Program-made: the position numbers and the translations under genes
The notes under the pieces: generated by a model
The model's input: only the letters and a program-made list of their open reading frames with translations
Databases searched by the model: none
What the model was told of the DNA's origin: nothing
Source of the DNA: Vulcanisaeta thermophila
GTDB taxonomy: Archaea > Thermoproteota > Thermoprotei > Thermoproteales > Thermocladiaceae
Reading direction: 5' to 3'
Assembly (NCBI RefSeq): GCF_001748385.1
Contig: NZ_BCLI01000001.1
Location: forward strand, 186,001 to 250,000
DNA length: 64,000 nt
In this document: piece by piece, positions 34,546 to 43,385 of the stretch
How positions within the stretch are numbered: position 1 is the stretch's first letter
How the letters are laid out: every line of letters starts with the position of its first letter

Positions 34546-34971
34546 GTGTCTGAGGAGACATGCCTAATTACTAGGTTCATGTTCTCGGCGGCGCACAGGG
34601 TTAGGTTTAGTCCTGTCTATGGTAATCTCCATGGGCATAATTACGACGTGACAATAAAAGTGTGCGTGGAGGGTAGGAGGGACCTAGTCCTTGATATAGA
34701 CGTGCTAAGGTCTAGGCTGCAGCCCGTGATAAGCTCCATGGAGGGTAAGTACCTCAAGGCCCCTGGTGAGGCGGCTCAGGGGTTAGCCCAGGGCGAGTTT
34801 GTGGAGGTTCCCTGCTTTAGTAATGGCGTCACATCAGAATGCCTTGCCTGGTACCTCCTGGACAGGGCCCTGGGCATTGTGGAGAGTGTGGGCGTGAAGC
34901 CCCTGGGCGTTTACGTGACTGTTTGTGATTCACCCATTAACTGCTTCGAGGCCAGACTCAAATCCTCCTGA
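34546..34971 (+). CDS. 6-pyruvoyl-tetrahydropterin synthase/QueD-family protein
   Basis: About 141 residues of PTPS fold. FMFSAAHRVRF and NLHGHNYDV supply the three zinc-binding His, and VLDIDVLRSRLQPVI is the usual strand-helix. The Cys expected four residues before HGH in the classic enzyme is Tyr (VYGNLHGH), so it may not be a canonical QueD or PTPS; some archaeal variants act differently in pterin or deazapurine synthesis. GTG 34546 and ATG 34537 both follow the ATTTATTAAA box; a longer frame from 34432 seems unlikely. It overlaps the VWA gene's end. Confidence 0.8.
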   Translation: MSEETCLITRFMFSAAHRVRFSPVYGNLHGHNYDVTIKVCVEGRRDLVLDIDVLRSRLQPVISSMEGKYLKAPGEAAQGLAQGEFVEVPCFSNGVTSECLAWYLLDRALGIVESVGVKPLGVYVTVCDSPINCFEARLKSS

Positions 34972-36283
34972 TAGTGTTGGCGAGGCTCTCGCTTGTTAAT
35001 TCACTTATGCTAATGGTCTCCAGTTGGTCCCTGATCACTGGGTTATCACCACCCACTAATATGGCCTTCACGGATCTAAACACGGAACGCGCCTTACTGA
35101 GTACCTCGGGGTCTACGTTATCATCCTCCCCATCGGTTATGATGACCAACTTATAATCCTTAAGCGACCTCTTCTCCGTAGCGTCCTGTATCGCCGCCCT
35201 CACCGCGTTAGTTATGTCCGTGCCCCCCAGGGGTATTAGTGAGAGTAGTACCTTAATTATGCCCTTCTTATCAGTCAATGCTGGGTATACCTGCTGGTCG
35301 AAGAACCTAACCACCAATTCGCCGCCCTTCATGGCCAGTATTATGGCGAGTGCCGTGGCCCAGGTTATCTTACTAACCGCGCCCACCTCGAATATGTTAG
35401 TGTTTACTGCGTAGAACATGGACCCACTCTTATCAATGAGCATGTACAGCCTGGGCTTCCTCTGCGCCTTCCTCTCCTTAACCAGTACGTCGCCAATGGC
35501 CAGTTTGTATGCGAAGAGTGGTTTTGCGAATTTCATGAGCATCCTCTCGCTGGGTATCATGTCCTTGAGCTCCGAGGCCCTGGTCATCCTCTTAACACCA
35601 CCTATTGTGCCCGCCCTCTCTGTGTCCACATCCTCTGTTACATCCACCGTGTACTGGGTATCCACTATGAGCTTGATTAGGGAGTTTAGCATGGATATTA
35701 ACCTAAGCCTGTACGGGTCTATGTCTGTGCTGAGTAGTATATCTGCTATCTCGTGGCCCACGGACTCCCCGAACAACGCCTTAACCTTATTCACCGTCTC
35801 ACTAACCCTCTTCATACTCCCTATGTAGAAGTTTATTAGGGACCTAATCTCCCGCTCAAGGGCCATCCTACTCTCCCTGGCCGACTTGTCATCCTGGGAC
35901 ATGGAGCTCTCGACCATCTGCCTAAAGGCCTCATTCCTCTCCATCTTACTCATTATGCTGTTGTATATCTTCAGTAGTTTCAATGCCATTACCCTGGATA
36001 GCTTACCATTTAGCCTAGTTACCCTGGAGACCTCGTTATATGCATCACTCCTTATGTACGTGGACACCACGAACCTCCAAACCCTGTCCTGAATATCCTC
36101 ATCCTGCCCCGCCGCCTTCATTATTGGCTGTCTATAGTGCACGTAGAAGGAGTCCGCGAGGATCTCGCTCTTCATTTTCTCCACGTAGGTTACGGAGTGC
36201 TTACGGGCCTCTATTAGTATCTCTCTAACCCTAAACCTAGTCAATGGTTCCTCATAATCAACATTAGCCAGAACCCCAGGCAC
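34958..36283 (-). CDS. VWA domain-containing protein (CoxE-like)
   Basis: A 441-residue protein with a helical N-terminal 250 residues and a C-terminal von Willebrand A domain. The MIDAS motif is LIDKSGSM near 280 (DxSxS), with the Thr in GGTDITNA near 350 and ITDGEDD near 385. CoxE-like proteins usually act with MoxR-type AAA ATPases in metalloenzyme or complex maturation, but no such ATPase is adjacent. GTG 36283 fits GCTTTATAAATTA about 26 bases upstream. Confidence 0.82.
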   Translation of the reverse strand: MPGVLANVDYEEPLTRFRVREILIEARKHSVTYVEKMKSEILADSFYVHYRQPIMKAAGQDEDIQDRVWRFVVSTYIRSDAYNEVSRVTRLNGKLSRVMALKLLKIYNSIMSKMERNEAFRQMVESSMSQDDKSARESRMALEREIRSLINFYIGSMKRVSETVNKVKALFGESVGHEIADILLSTDIDPYRLRLISMLNSLIKLIVDTQYTVDVTEDVDTERAGTIGGVKRMTRASELKDMIPSERMLMKFAKPLFAYKLAIGDVLVKERKAQRKPRLYMLIDKSGSMFYAVNTNIFEVGAVSKITWATALAIILAMKGGELVVRFFDQQVYPALTDKKGIIKVLLSLIPLGGTDITNAVRAAIQDATEKRSLKDYKLVIITDGEDDNVDPEVLSKARSVFRSVKAILVGGDNPVIRDQLETISISELTSESLANTIRRI

Positions 36284-36336
36284 TGGTTAATGGCTTCATT
36301 ACCTAATTTATAAAGCTTCCTTAAGTGGGGATTTAA

Positions 36337-37398
36337 CTAGATATTTAGTACGTCCATTACCAAGTGCTCCAGCAACCCCCTGGTGGTTCCGAAGCCCTCA
36401 TAACCCATGTCCAGCAGGAGCAGGGGTGTATTGCCCGTTAGCAGTAATGCGTAGACCATGAAGGCCCAGTTGAGGCTTCCAACGCCGTGGACCACAAACT
36501 GCATGCCCAAAATCCTACCGCCCCTGTACAGGACCTTAGCCATTAAGTCCCTACCTCCCCACCTGTAGGATACCCTGGACGAGGACAAGTCCCTATAAAC
36601 CCCACCTAACTCACGCCCACTGAGCCCCATGGCCACGTAGGACCACTCCAGGCCAAGCCCCACCTCAAGCCTTGGCACCTTCAAATCACCAATGAGTCCC
36701 AGGTCCCTAAGGGCCATTAACTTACCCCTGACCAGCAACTCATAATCCCTGGTGACCAGGTACTCCACACCACTGAGAGAATCCACTGATTTGAAGCCCC
36801 TACCCAGGCGCTCCACGGTGCCGTGTACAATGGGTACCCTGATCTTATACTCAAGGTTCAGGGTCCCCTCGTAATCCGCCACGTGCCTAATGGGCAGTGC
36901 CCTCACCATTTCGTGATCCAGCGGGGCCCTATCCAGGTCCACATTAACGCTATACTTCAATTCACTCAATAGCAATGCCATGTTCAGTGCAAGCCCTGGA
37001 TCACCACTAACGATCCTAACCCCCTTCCCAACACTCACGGCGTTGTTAATCGCCCCTTTTAAATCCCTAAGCTCTACTTCGCTGCCCACGATAACCCTAT
37101 CAAAGTGGTAGCGCCTATCGTTAATGACAACGTCACCATTATCAGAAACCTCAACGTCCCCTAGGTCGGCCTTTATTAACCTAATGCCCATGATGTCAAC
37201 GAGGTACTTAATGCTGAATAACTTAATTACCTGGTCACTTAAAACACCCAGCACCGCATGTGGCTTTAGATCCAGTAGTTCAACGTGATCCCCCTGGTGG
37301 TTTGTGATTATGGTGATTTCCTGATCATGCCTAGCCATTATGTATGCGTAAATGGCAGTCCCCGGGTTTAAACCCACGATTGCGATCCTACGGCGCAC
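36337..37398 (-). CDS. Degenerate FAD/NAD(P)-dependent oxidoreductase-like protein
   Basis: A 353-residue protein whose N-terminus (IAIVGLNPGTAIYAYIM) looks like a pyridine-nucleotide-disulfide oxidoreductase Rossmann strand, but the GxGxxG loop is replaced by GLNPGT. No second nucleotide-binding motif and no redox Cys are found. The C-terminal 100 residues (KVLYRGGRILGMQFVVHGVG onward) resemble the dimerisation domain of such enzymes. It could be a binding protein derived from an oxidoreductase. It diverges from the amidohydrolase gene. Confidence 0.55.
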   Translation of the reverse strand: MRRRIAIVGLNPGTAIYAYIMARHDQEITIITNHQGDHVELLDLKPHAVLGVLSDQVIKLFSIKYLVDIMGIRLIKADLGDVEVSDNGDVVINDRRYHFDRVIVGSEVELRDLKGAINNAVSVGKGVRIVSGDPGLALNMALLLSELKYSVNVDLDRAPLDHEMVRALPIRHVADYEGTLNLEYKIRVPIVHGTVERLGRGFKSVDSLSGVEYLVTRDYELLVRGKLMALRDLGLIGDLKVPRLEVGLGLEWSYVAMGLSGRELGGVYRDLSSSRVSYRWGGRDLMAKVLYRGGRILGMQFVVHGVGSLNWAFMVYALLLTGNTPLLLLDMGYEGFGTTRGLLEHLVMDVLNI

Positions 37399-37448
37399 AT
37401 GATTATCGGTGGTAAAGGGTAATAAGTGTGACTTGGAGTTCCCCTCGA

Positions 37449-38624
37449 ATGCGTAGGGTTAGTTACAGGGCCAGGTACGTGCTCATGGGCATGGAGTTGG
37501 AACCCCTGGAGGGCGCCTTCGTGGATGTGGGTGAGGACGGTGTAGTAACGGGCGTGGGCAGGGCGCCTGGGAGCGTCAATACTGTGGATCTTGGGAACAC
37601 GGTACTAATGCCCCAGTTAGTGAATGCCCATGTCCACGTACTTGATTACCCCCTCCTGGGGCTCTACGGTAAGTACTACATAGATGACCTTGTGGGCGCA
37701 CCATACGGTATTAAGTACCACTTCCTAAGGAGGGCTAGGGAGGAGGACCTGACCACGGGGCTTAGGTCAGTCTTTAGGAGGGTTAGGAGGTACGGCGTTG
37801 GCTGCCTCCTATCAATTATTGAGTATGGCTTCAGGTACGCAGAATTAGTAGTCAAGGAAGCCCAATCCGAGGGGCTATGTATTACGCCCTTTGCTGAGCC
37901 AAGTACCTTCAGGGTTTATGTTCACGAGGGTGAGGAGGATGATGTTGATGAGGGGTTTGAGAGGGAGGTTAGGGACTTCGTTGAGAGGGGGTTTAATGTG
38001 TCGTTGATATCACCGCTCAATTACACAAAGGCTGAGTTAAAACTGGCCGCCAAGCTAACCAGCGCCCATGGGCTTTGGGTGATGACTCATGTATCGGAGA
38101 CCGAGGACACGTACGCGGATAATGACATGGGTAGGGCTGGGGAGACCCTAAATCCGGCGAACACGGTAATGGTGCACCTAACTCAGTTAGGTGATGAGGA
38201 CATACTTAAGCTGGCACCATCACCCATAGTTACCTGTCCCAGGTCCAATGTGGAGTTGGTGGGTAAGTTGCCGAGGATTAGCACCATGGTTAAGAGGGGG
38301 TTTAGGTTGATGGTGGGTACCGATAACGTGGCCCTCGTGGAGCCCAACCCATGGGATGAGATCAAGACCCTAAGGGAGCTCCTGAGGTATGGTGGTTACG
38401 CCATTGATGACCGGGAGCTCCTTAAAATGGTGACCACAAACCCAGCACGGTGGGGTTTTGGTTACAGGATTGATTATGGTGAGGTTATGAAGGCCGTGGT
38501 GGTGGGGGTGGGCTATGACTCGGTGAACACCGACAACCTAATTCACTACCTAGTTAGTAGGGTGACGCCTGTGGACGTGGTGGGCCTTGTGGATGGCTCC
38601 TCCCTTATAAAATTCAATCCCTGA
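37449..38624 (+). CDS. Metal-dependent amidohydrolase (TRZ/ATZ or cytosine deaminase-like)
   Basis: About 391 residues of amidohydrolase superfamily. The metal-binding NAHVHVLD is near residue 57, HVSE near 212, VHL near 238 and the catalytic Asp is in VGTDNVAL near 293, followed by NPWDEIKTL. Deaminases of nucleobases, adenosine analogues or triazines share this layout; the substrate is not clear. An in-frame ATG at 37428 exists, but 37449 fits the GGTAATAAG box about 27 bases upstream. Confidence 0.82.
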   Translation: MRRVSYRARYVLMGMELEPLEGAFVDVGEDGVVTGVGRAPGSVNTVDLGNTVLMPQLVNAHVHVLDYPLLGLYGKYYIDDLVGAPYGIKYHFLRRAREEDLTTGLRSVFRRVRRYGVGCLLSIIEYGFRYAELVVKEAQSEGLCITPFAEPSTFRVYVHEGEEDDVDEGFEREVRDFVERGFNVSLISPLNYTKAELKLAAKLTSAHGLWVMTHVSETEDTYADNDMGRAGETLNPANTVMVHLTQLGDEDILKLAPSPIVTCPRSNVELVGKLPRISTMVKRGFRLMVGTDNVALVEPNPWDEIKTLRELLRYGGYAIDDRELLKMVTTNPARWGFGYRIDYGEVMKAVVVGVGYDSVNTDNLIHYLVSRVTPVDVVGLVDGSSLIKFNP

Positions 38625-38625
38625 C

Positions 38626-40368
38626 CTAAACCCTAACCTTAATGGGCCCCCTCACCAACCGCCTAGTGCCCATTGTTAATAGGCTAATCTGCACTTCACC
38701 ATCAGTGAGTACCTGTACATCCTCCTGGGAATTCGACGGAATCCTCAGTGGGTACTCGGTACCCACGCCCTGCGACTCAATACTCACAATCAACGAGGCC
38801 TCCCTACGCCAGTTATTGGCAACCCTAATAATGAGCCTACCATCACCCCGCATCAATGAGAGGGTTATGGAGTTGAGGGCATTGTTTACATAATCCATTA
38901 TTGAATGCGCCCAAAGCCCCACATGGACTGGGTTCGTGAATTCCGCCCAGTAGAAATCACTGTCAAGGGCCATGGCCATCATCATCCTCAACTCCTCATC
39001 GGCACCAAACACCTCCTCATAAACCCTCCACCCCTCAATTATCTGCCTGGCCATGGACCAAAGCCTAGACTGCACATCTTCCCTCTCACTGACCCACTTC
39101 GATGGTGATCCAAGCCATGATGTGGTGGGTATCTCCTTAACCTCCTCCGTGGCCTCGTTTATGATACTGGAGGGTTTAACAACCCTTATGAAGCCATCCT
39201 CCTGGGCCTTAGCCAGGTACTGCATTATCCTCTCAAGGAGGAGCGCGGCGTATGGGTTTGGGGTTGGTAGTATCATCCAGTTCTCCCCATCCAGGGCCAC
39301 GGTGACCACGCCACCCTTAGCGTACTCACGCCTTGAAAGTACCTCTATGATGAATCTACGGGCATTAACATCGCTCTCCACGGCGTTGGAGGCCTTATTT
39401 AATTGAAAGCTCAGCATATCACTTAATGCCGTGTCCCTGAATAGTATTGTTAGGCATCCATGTTTATAGGGCCTGTATATTGAGGATCTATCCTTAATAC
39501 TCTCGCCCAGGTGGTAAACAGCGTCAAGCACCGTGTACCTAAGCCCCGCATTACATATAATATCCACAAGCTCCTTGTCAAAGTACATCTCGGGCAACCA
39601 AATACCCACGGGCTCAACGCCCAAAGCCTCCTTACTGATCCTCAATCCCTCATTAAGTTCCCACTTAATTAATTCGCTCAGTCCATACTCCTTGATTAGG
39701 TACCCAGAGATTGGGTGTGCTATGAAGCTTGTTAGCACCTCAATGGTGCCATCACGAGCCAGCCTGGCATAGCCATCAATGGCCTCCCTTACTAGGTTGG
39801 TCCTCGGGTCCCAGGGACCCACGAACTCCACGGCCTCACCACCCTCAATGAAGACGCCCTTACTAATCACCTCCAACCATTGATAAAGCATGCTGGGGCT
39901 TAGGTTGTAGGTGAAGGAAACCCTATACTTACTAAGGAGCCTCACGTGCAGTAGGTAGGGACCCACATCATAGATTGGTTGGAATTCAGGGAACCACGTG
40001 TGGTGGAATGCCCAAGCGGCGTGGTAATGCCCATTGGGTAGTTTATAAATGGGTTGGTGATTATGGAACACCACGGCCAGCCTAACGGGCTCATTTGGCT
40101 CCTTTAGAACAAGCACGGGAACCCCAACCTCAAAGCCGCAGCACTTAGCCGTAACCTCATAAAGCCCGGGCTCGCCTAGCCTCACGGCTTCAGTAACCAC
40201 AGCCCCAGGGGGTAATGCCTCAATGGTTTTCCTAACAACCCCCGTGGAATCCCTCATAACGCTTATCGTCACGACCTCAGTACTCGTTAACCCCTTAACC
40301 TCAACCTCTATACTCACCTCCTCGTTAACTCCATACACGGCCTTATCCGTCGTAATCCTCAATGACAT
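38626..40368 (-). CDS. Glycoside hydrolase family 57 alpha-glucan enzyme
   Basis: About 580 residues. An N-terminal beta-sandwich (about 1-105) precedes the GH57 domain: VFHNHQPIYKL near 120, YNLSPSMLYQWLE near 175, GIWLPEMYFD near 270 with the catalytic nucleophile Glu, and VALDGENWM near 365 with the acid/base Asp. It acts on alpha-1,4 or 1,6-glucans (amylase or pullulanase type). No signal peptide is seen, so it probably acts inside the cell on stored glucan. The ATG at 40368 is 26 bases after GTTAAAAAGC. Confidence 0.88.
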   Translation of the reverse strand: MSLRITTDKAVYGVNEEVSIEVEVKGLTSTEVVTISVMRDSTGVVRKTIEALPPGAVVTEAVRLGEPGLYEVTAKCCGFEVGVPVLVLKEPNEPVRLAVVFHNHQPIYKLPNGHYHAAWAFHHTWFPEFQPIYDVGPYLLHVRLLSKYRVSFTYNLSPSMLYQWLEVISKGVFIEGGEAVEFVGPWDPRTNLVREAIDGYARLARDGTIEVLTSFIAHPISGYLIKEYGLSELIKWELNEGLRISKEALGVEPVGIWLPEMYFDKELVDIICNAGLRYTVLDAVYHLGESIKDRSSIYRPYKHGCLTILFRDTALSDMLSFQLNKASNAVESDVNARRFIIEVLSRREYAKGGVVTVALDGENWMILPTPNPYAALLLERIMQYLAKAQEDGFIRVVKPSSIINEATEEVKEIPTTSWLGSPSKWVSEREDVQSRLWSMARQIIEGWRVYEEVFGADEELRMMMAMALDSDFYWAEFTNPVHVGLWAHSIMDYVNNALNSITLSLMRGDGRLIIRVANNWRREASLIVSIESQGVGTEYPLRIPSNSQEDVQVLTDGEVQISLLTMGTRRLVRGPIKVRV

Positions 40369-40451
40369 TACTAACGTGATTGGGGGCTCGCTTTTTAACA
40401 TTAAGTGGTGAGGAAAACATTTTAAGCCACATCATGGTATAATTAACCCCT

Positions 40452-40691
40452 GTGGAGATACCCCACGAAACCAGGATTAGGAGCATAATGCAGATACTGC
40501 ATTCCCTCTCTGCCATTGATAGGTCACGGGCTGTCAGGGTGAGTGACATAGCGAGGCTTGCGGGTATGAGGGTTGAGGATGTGGTTGATGCCGTTAATAA
40601 GCTCAGGGTGCTCGGCTACGTTAATGTCGAGGGGGACTACGTCCACCTAACACAATCTGCAATAATTAAATTAAGTAGTATATACTGTTAA
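40452..40691 (+). CDS. Small winged-helix DNA-binding protein
   Basis: A 79-residue winged helix-turn-helix: helices about 8-20 and 30-42 (VSDIARLAGMRVEDVVDAVN), a recognition helix, then the wing LGYVNVEGDYVHLTQ. It could regulate the neighbouring glucan genes, being divergent from GH57 and four bases from the glycosyltransferase-like gene, but this is inference. GTG 40452 is leaderless by its TATTTTAAG-type box 27 bases upstream. Confidence 0.75.
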   Translation: MEIPHETRIRSIMQILHSLSAIDRSRAVRVSDIARLAGMRVEDVVDAVNKLRVLGYVNVEGDYVHLTQSAIIKLSSIYC

Positions 40692-40695
40692 TACC

Positions 40696-41274
40696 GTGGA
40701 TAAGGTACTCCACATCTCACTGGAGTATCCGCCCCACAGGGTAATTGGGCCCCTGGCGTACACCATCAGGGATTTGGTGACTCAATTGTCGAGGTATTAC
40801 GAAATTTACCTGATACACCCAGCCGATTTCGATGGTGATTACATGGATGGTGACGTGAGGGTTCACGCAGTGAGTGATAGGTGGTTCAGCGATGTGCTAG
40901 TGTATGCGCATTACCTGGTTAGTGAGGTTTCATCTAAGGCCCCCTACATAGTGCCCAGGGACGTGGTCCTCATACACGCCCATGATTGGATACCCGCAAT
41001 GGTGGGTAGGGTAATTGCTAAGAGGCTTCGTAAGCCGCTCATTGTTAGTGTTTACACTACGGAGCCCATGAGGTCAGGGGGTTCACTAAGCCTATTGAGC
41101 CTCTCCATCACCGATTGGGAGAGGTACGTCCTGTCAGAGGCCGATCACGTGATAGCCCACAGCAGATTCGCCCTTGAATCCCTGAGCAGGGACTATGGCA
41201 TAAAGGCCTCCCTCTTCAATGACTTAAGCACCATACTGAGCATTTACAGGGACGTCATTAAACCAAGGGCATAG
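40696..41274 (+). CDS. Glycosyltransferase N-terminal domain only (GT4/GT5-like)
   Basis: A 192-residue protein that matches only the N-terminal Rossmann half of a glycogen/starch-synthase type enzyme: LHISLEYPPHRVIGPLAYTI (acceptor loop), LIHAHDWIPAMVGRVIAKR near 95, and SEADHVIAHSRFALESL near 152. The C-terminal donor-binding domain is absent and the protein ends cleanly, so it is either a truncated paralogue or one subunit of a split enzyme. It lies next to GH57, supporting an alpha-glucan link. Its stop touches a candidate C/D RNA on the other strand. Confidence 0.72.
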   Translation: MDKVLHISLEYPPHRVIGPLAYTIRDLVTQLSRYYEIYLIHPADFDGDYMDGDVRVHAVSDRWFSDVLVYAHYLVSEVSSKAPYIVPRDVVLIHAHDWIPAMVGRVIAKRLRKPLIVSVYTTEPMRSGGSLSLLSLSITDWERYVLSEADHVIAHSRFALESLSRDYGIKASLFNDLSTILSIYRDVIKPRA

Positions 41275-41329
41275 TCAGCCACCAACACGGTCATCAATGG
41301 TGGTCAGTCCGTCGTCAGATCATCACACG
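41270..41329 (-). ncRNA. Candidate C/D box guide RNA with full box set
   Basis: Minus strand: C box GTGATGA (41320-41326), a 12-nt guide (41308-41319), D' CTGA (41304-41307), a 6-nt spacer, C' TTGATGA (41291-41297), a 12-nt guide (41279-41290), D CTGA (41275-41278). All spacings are those of archaeal sRNAs. Transcription would start near 41329 from the same TATA (41351-41360) that serves the sirtuin. Predicted methylation is at the fifth nucleotide: C in 5'-CCACCAACACGG and U in 5'-UCCGUCGUCAGA. Real targets were not searched. Confidence 0.82.
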
Positions 41330-41350
41330 GGGAAATAAATAAACCACCAA

Positions 41351-41360
41351 CTTAAAAACA
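41351..41360. promoter_or_regulatory. TATA box shared by sirtuin gene and C/D RNA candidate
   Basis: CTTAAAAACA, centred near 41355, is 26 bases from the ATG of the sirtuin gene at 41381 and 26 bases, in the other direction, from 41329, just before the C box of the minus-strand RNA. Confidence 0.5.
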
Positions 41361-41380
41361 TATAACCGCGGTGAATCATA

Positions 41381-42157
41381 ATGCAGTCACAACCCTGTGA
41401 TTTAAATGAGGTGAGGAGGGCGGCCGAGATACTGGTTAACGCGAAACACGCCATAGCCTTCACGGGCGCCGGCATCTCCACAGAATCAGGGATACCGGAC
41501 TTCCGTGGGCCCCAGGGTCTGTGGAGGCAGTACAGCCCAGAAATAGCTACCACGGAGTACTTCCACTCACACCCCAAGGAATTTTGGGCCTTTTACAGGG
41601 TTAGACTCTCATCAATATTCATCGCAAAGCCCAACAGGGCCCACCTGGCACTGGCGGAGCTCGAGGGCATGGGCATTATTAAGGCAGTGATCACGCAGAA
41701 TGTTGATGGGCTACACCAGGCCGCTGGCTCCAAGAATGTGATTGAGCTCCACGGGACCATGAAGAGGGCTAGGTGCATTGTGTGTGGTCGTGAATACCCA
41801 ATGGACATCGTAATTAGGAAGATAGACTCGGGACAATTACCACCGCTCTGCGATGACTGTGGTGGCATACTAAAGCCTGACGTTGTGCTGTTCGGGGAGC
41901 CCGTGAAGGACTTCGACAAGGCCCAGGAACTGGCCATGAGGAGTGACGCCGTGTTAGTCATAGGCTCCTCACTAACGGTCTACCCAGCCGCCTACATACC
42001 AATCTTTGTTAAGGAGATGGGTGGTAAGGTGATTATCATAAACATGGAGCCCACGGAACTTGACTACCTAGCCGATGTGGTGATTAGGTGCAGGGCCGGC
42101 GATGCCATGACCGCACTACTAAGCATGGTTAAGGAGTTACTAAACCGCGGTGGTTGA
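41381..42157 (+). CDS. cobB: Sir2-family NAD-dependent protein deacetylase
   Basis: A 258-residue sirtuin. AFTGAGISTESGIPDFRGP near residue 27 binds NAD, QNVDGLH near 107 and HGTM near 122 carry the catalytic His, and two CxxC pairs (CIVC, CDDC) bind zinc. Archaeal sirtuins remove acyl groups from Alba and other proteins, using NAD. The gene is monocistronic. Confidence 0.95.
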   Translation: MQSQPCDLNEVRRAAEILVNAKHAIAFTGAGISTESGIPDFRGPQGLWRQYSPEIATTEYFHSHPKEFWAFYRVRLSSIFIAKPNRAHLALAELEGMGIIKAVITQNVDGLHQAAGSKNVIELHGTMKRARCIVCGREYPMDIVIRKIDSGQLPPLCDDCGGILKPDVVLFGEPVKDFDKAQELAMRSDAVLVIGSSLTVYPAAYIPIFVKEMGGKVIIINMEPTELDYLADVVIRCRAGDAMTALLSMVKELLNRGG

Positions 42158-42164
42158 AGGCCCC

Positions 42165-43349
42165 CTACTCACTTGGTATGATCATGCTCCACACACCATC
42201 CCTAATTAAATCACTCAAATCATCCGTGAAGTGCTCCTCCAGCGCATTATTCAAAGCGTCCAGGTCATAACGATTAAACTTAAGTCCCAGGTAAGCCATG
42301 GATTCCGCAACATCCAGTGGCCTCCTCATGGATTCACTAATCACATACCTAAGGTAATTCCTCCTACGCATCACATAATCCCCATCACCCCCAATACCCC
42401 CAACACCCCTTAACGCCTGCTCAACCTCCTTCCTAACCTCATCAATGTCCCTGGGATCCACGGCCTGGATCACAACCTGGAAGAACATAATGCCATTCAA
42501 GTACTCCCTATCCAGGTCCACGGCGTATGATAGGCCCTTGTCCCTAAGTCTCGAGATTAAGTATGAGCTTAGGCCTGTGGTTAAGTGGAACTCAAGTAGT
42601 GAGGATTTAATGAGGCCCATGTAATCATTACCCGCGATGTCCACGTACCATGAGTATGAGAGGTATGCTGAGTCAATGCTTCGTTTAATAACAATGGGCC
42701 CCCCATTACCCATGGTGAATCCCAGCTTGGCGCGGACTCTCCCATACCACTTGCCGAAGTACTTATTCAATTCCTCCTCACTTATATCCACAGGCCCCAC
42801 AATGGCCATCACCATATTATCGGGTGTGTAGTAACGATTGAGGTACTCCTCAATGTCATCCCTCGTTATGGACTTCACGGTATCGACATACCCAATGACT
42901 GGGTCCCCATAATCACCCTCACCGAATAATGCCCTAGGCCCCAGGTCGTATATTAGGGTCCCTGGATCATCATTCCTCATCTTCAATTCAGACAGGACAA
43001 CCCTAAGCTCCTTGTTTAAATCATCATCGTTGATCCCCCTCCTACTGAACATATCACTGATTATCCTTAGGATCCCCCTAACATTCCCTGGTATCACCTC
43101 GAAGAGGTACATCGTGAGGGTCCTTTGTGTATAGGCATCGCTCATTCCACCAAGTCCCTCAATAACCAAGTCTATGTTTGGGTATGCCCTGTAAATCACG
43201 TGCTCAATAATATGGCTCAAGCCCCTCTTGTCACGCTCCTCGTATGCCGAACCCGCGTTTACTGCGATGGCTATGCCCACGGTGGATAATGACCTCACTT
43301 CATTAATGATTATCCTAAGCCCATTATCCAACTGTACCAGTTTTACCAT
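42165..43349 (-). CDS. M16-family zinc peptidase
   Basis: A 394-residue inverted-zincin peptidase of the pitrilysin family. HIIEHVIYR near residue 47 is HxxEH, and ELRVVLSELKM near 122 provides the downstream Glu. A second, non-catalytic domain follows, with YTPDNMVMAIVGPVDI near 172 being typical of M16. It is a compact single-chain form of about 390 residues, as in Pyrobaculum-like archaea. Substrates are unknown. Confidence 0.85.
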   Translation of the reverse strand: MVKLVQLDNGLRIIINEVRSLSTVGIAIAVNAGSAYEERDKRGLSHIIEHVIYRAYPNIDLVIEGLGGMSDAYTQRTLTMYLFEVIPGNVRGILRIISDMFSRRGINDDDLNKELRVVLSELKMRNDDPGTLIYDLGPRALFGEGDYGDPVIGYVDTVKSITRDDIEEYLNRYYTPDNMVMAIVGPVDISEEELNKYFGKWYGRVRAKLGFTMGNGGPIVIKRSIDSAYLSYSWYVDIAGNDYMGLIKSSLLEFHLTTGLSSYLISRLRDKGLSYAVDLDREYLNGIMFFQVVIQAVDPRDIDEVRKEVEQALRGVGGIGGDGDYVMRRRNYLRYVISESMRRPLDVAESMAYLGLKFNRYDLDALNNALEEHFTDDLSDLIRDGVWSMIIPSE

Positions 43350-43385
43350 GACTTTGAGTGCGTGGTTTTGGCGGTATTTAAAGTA

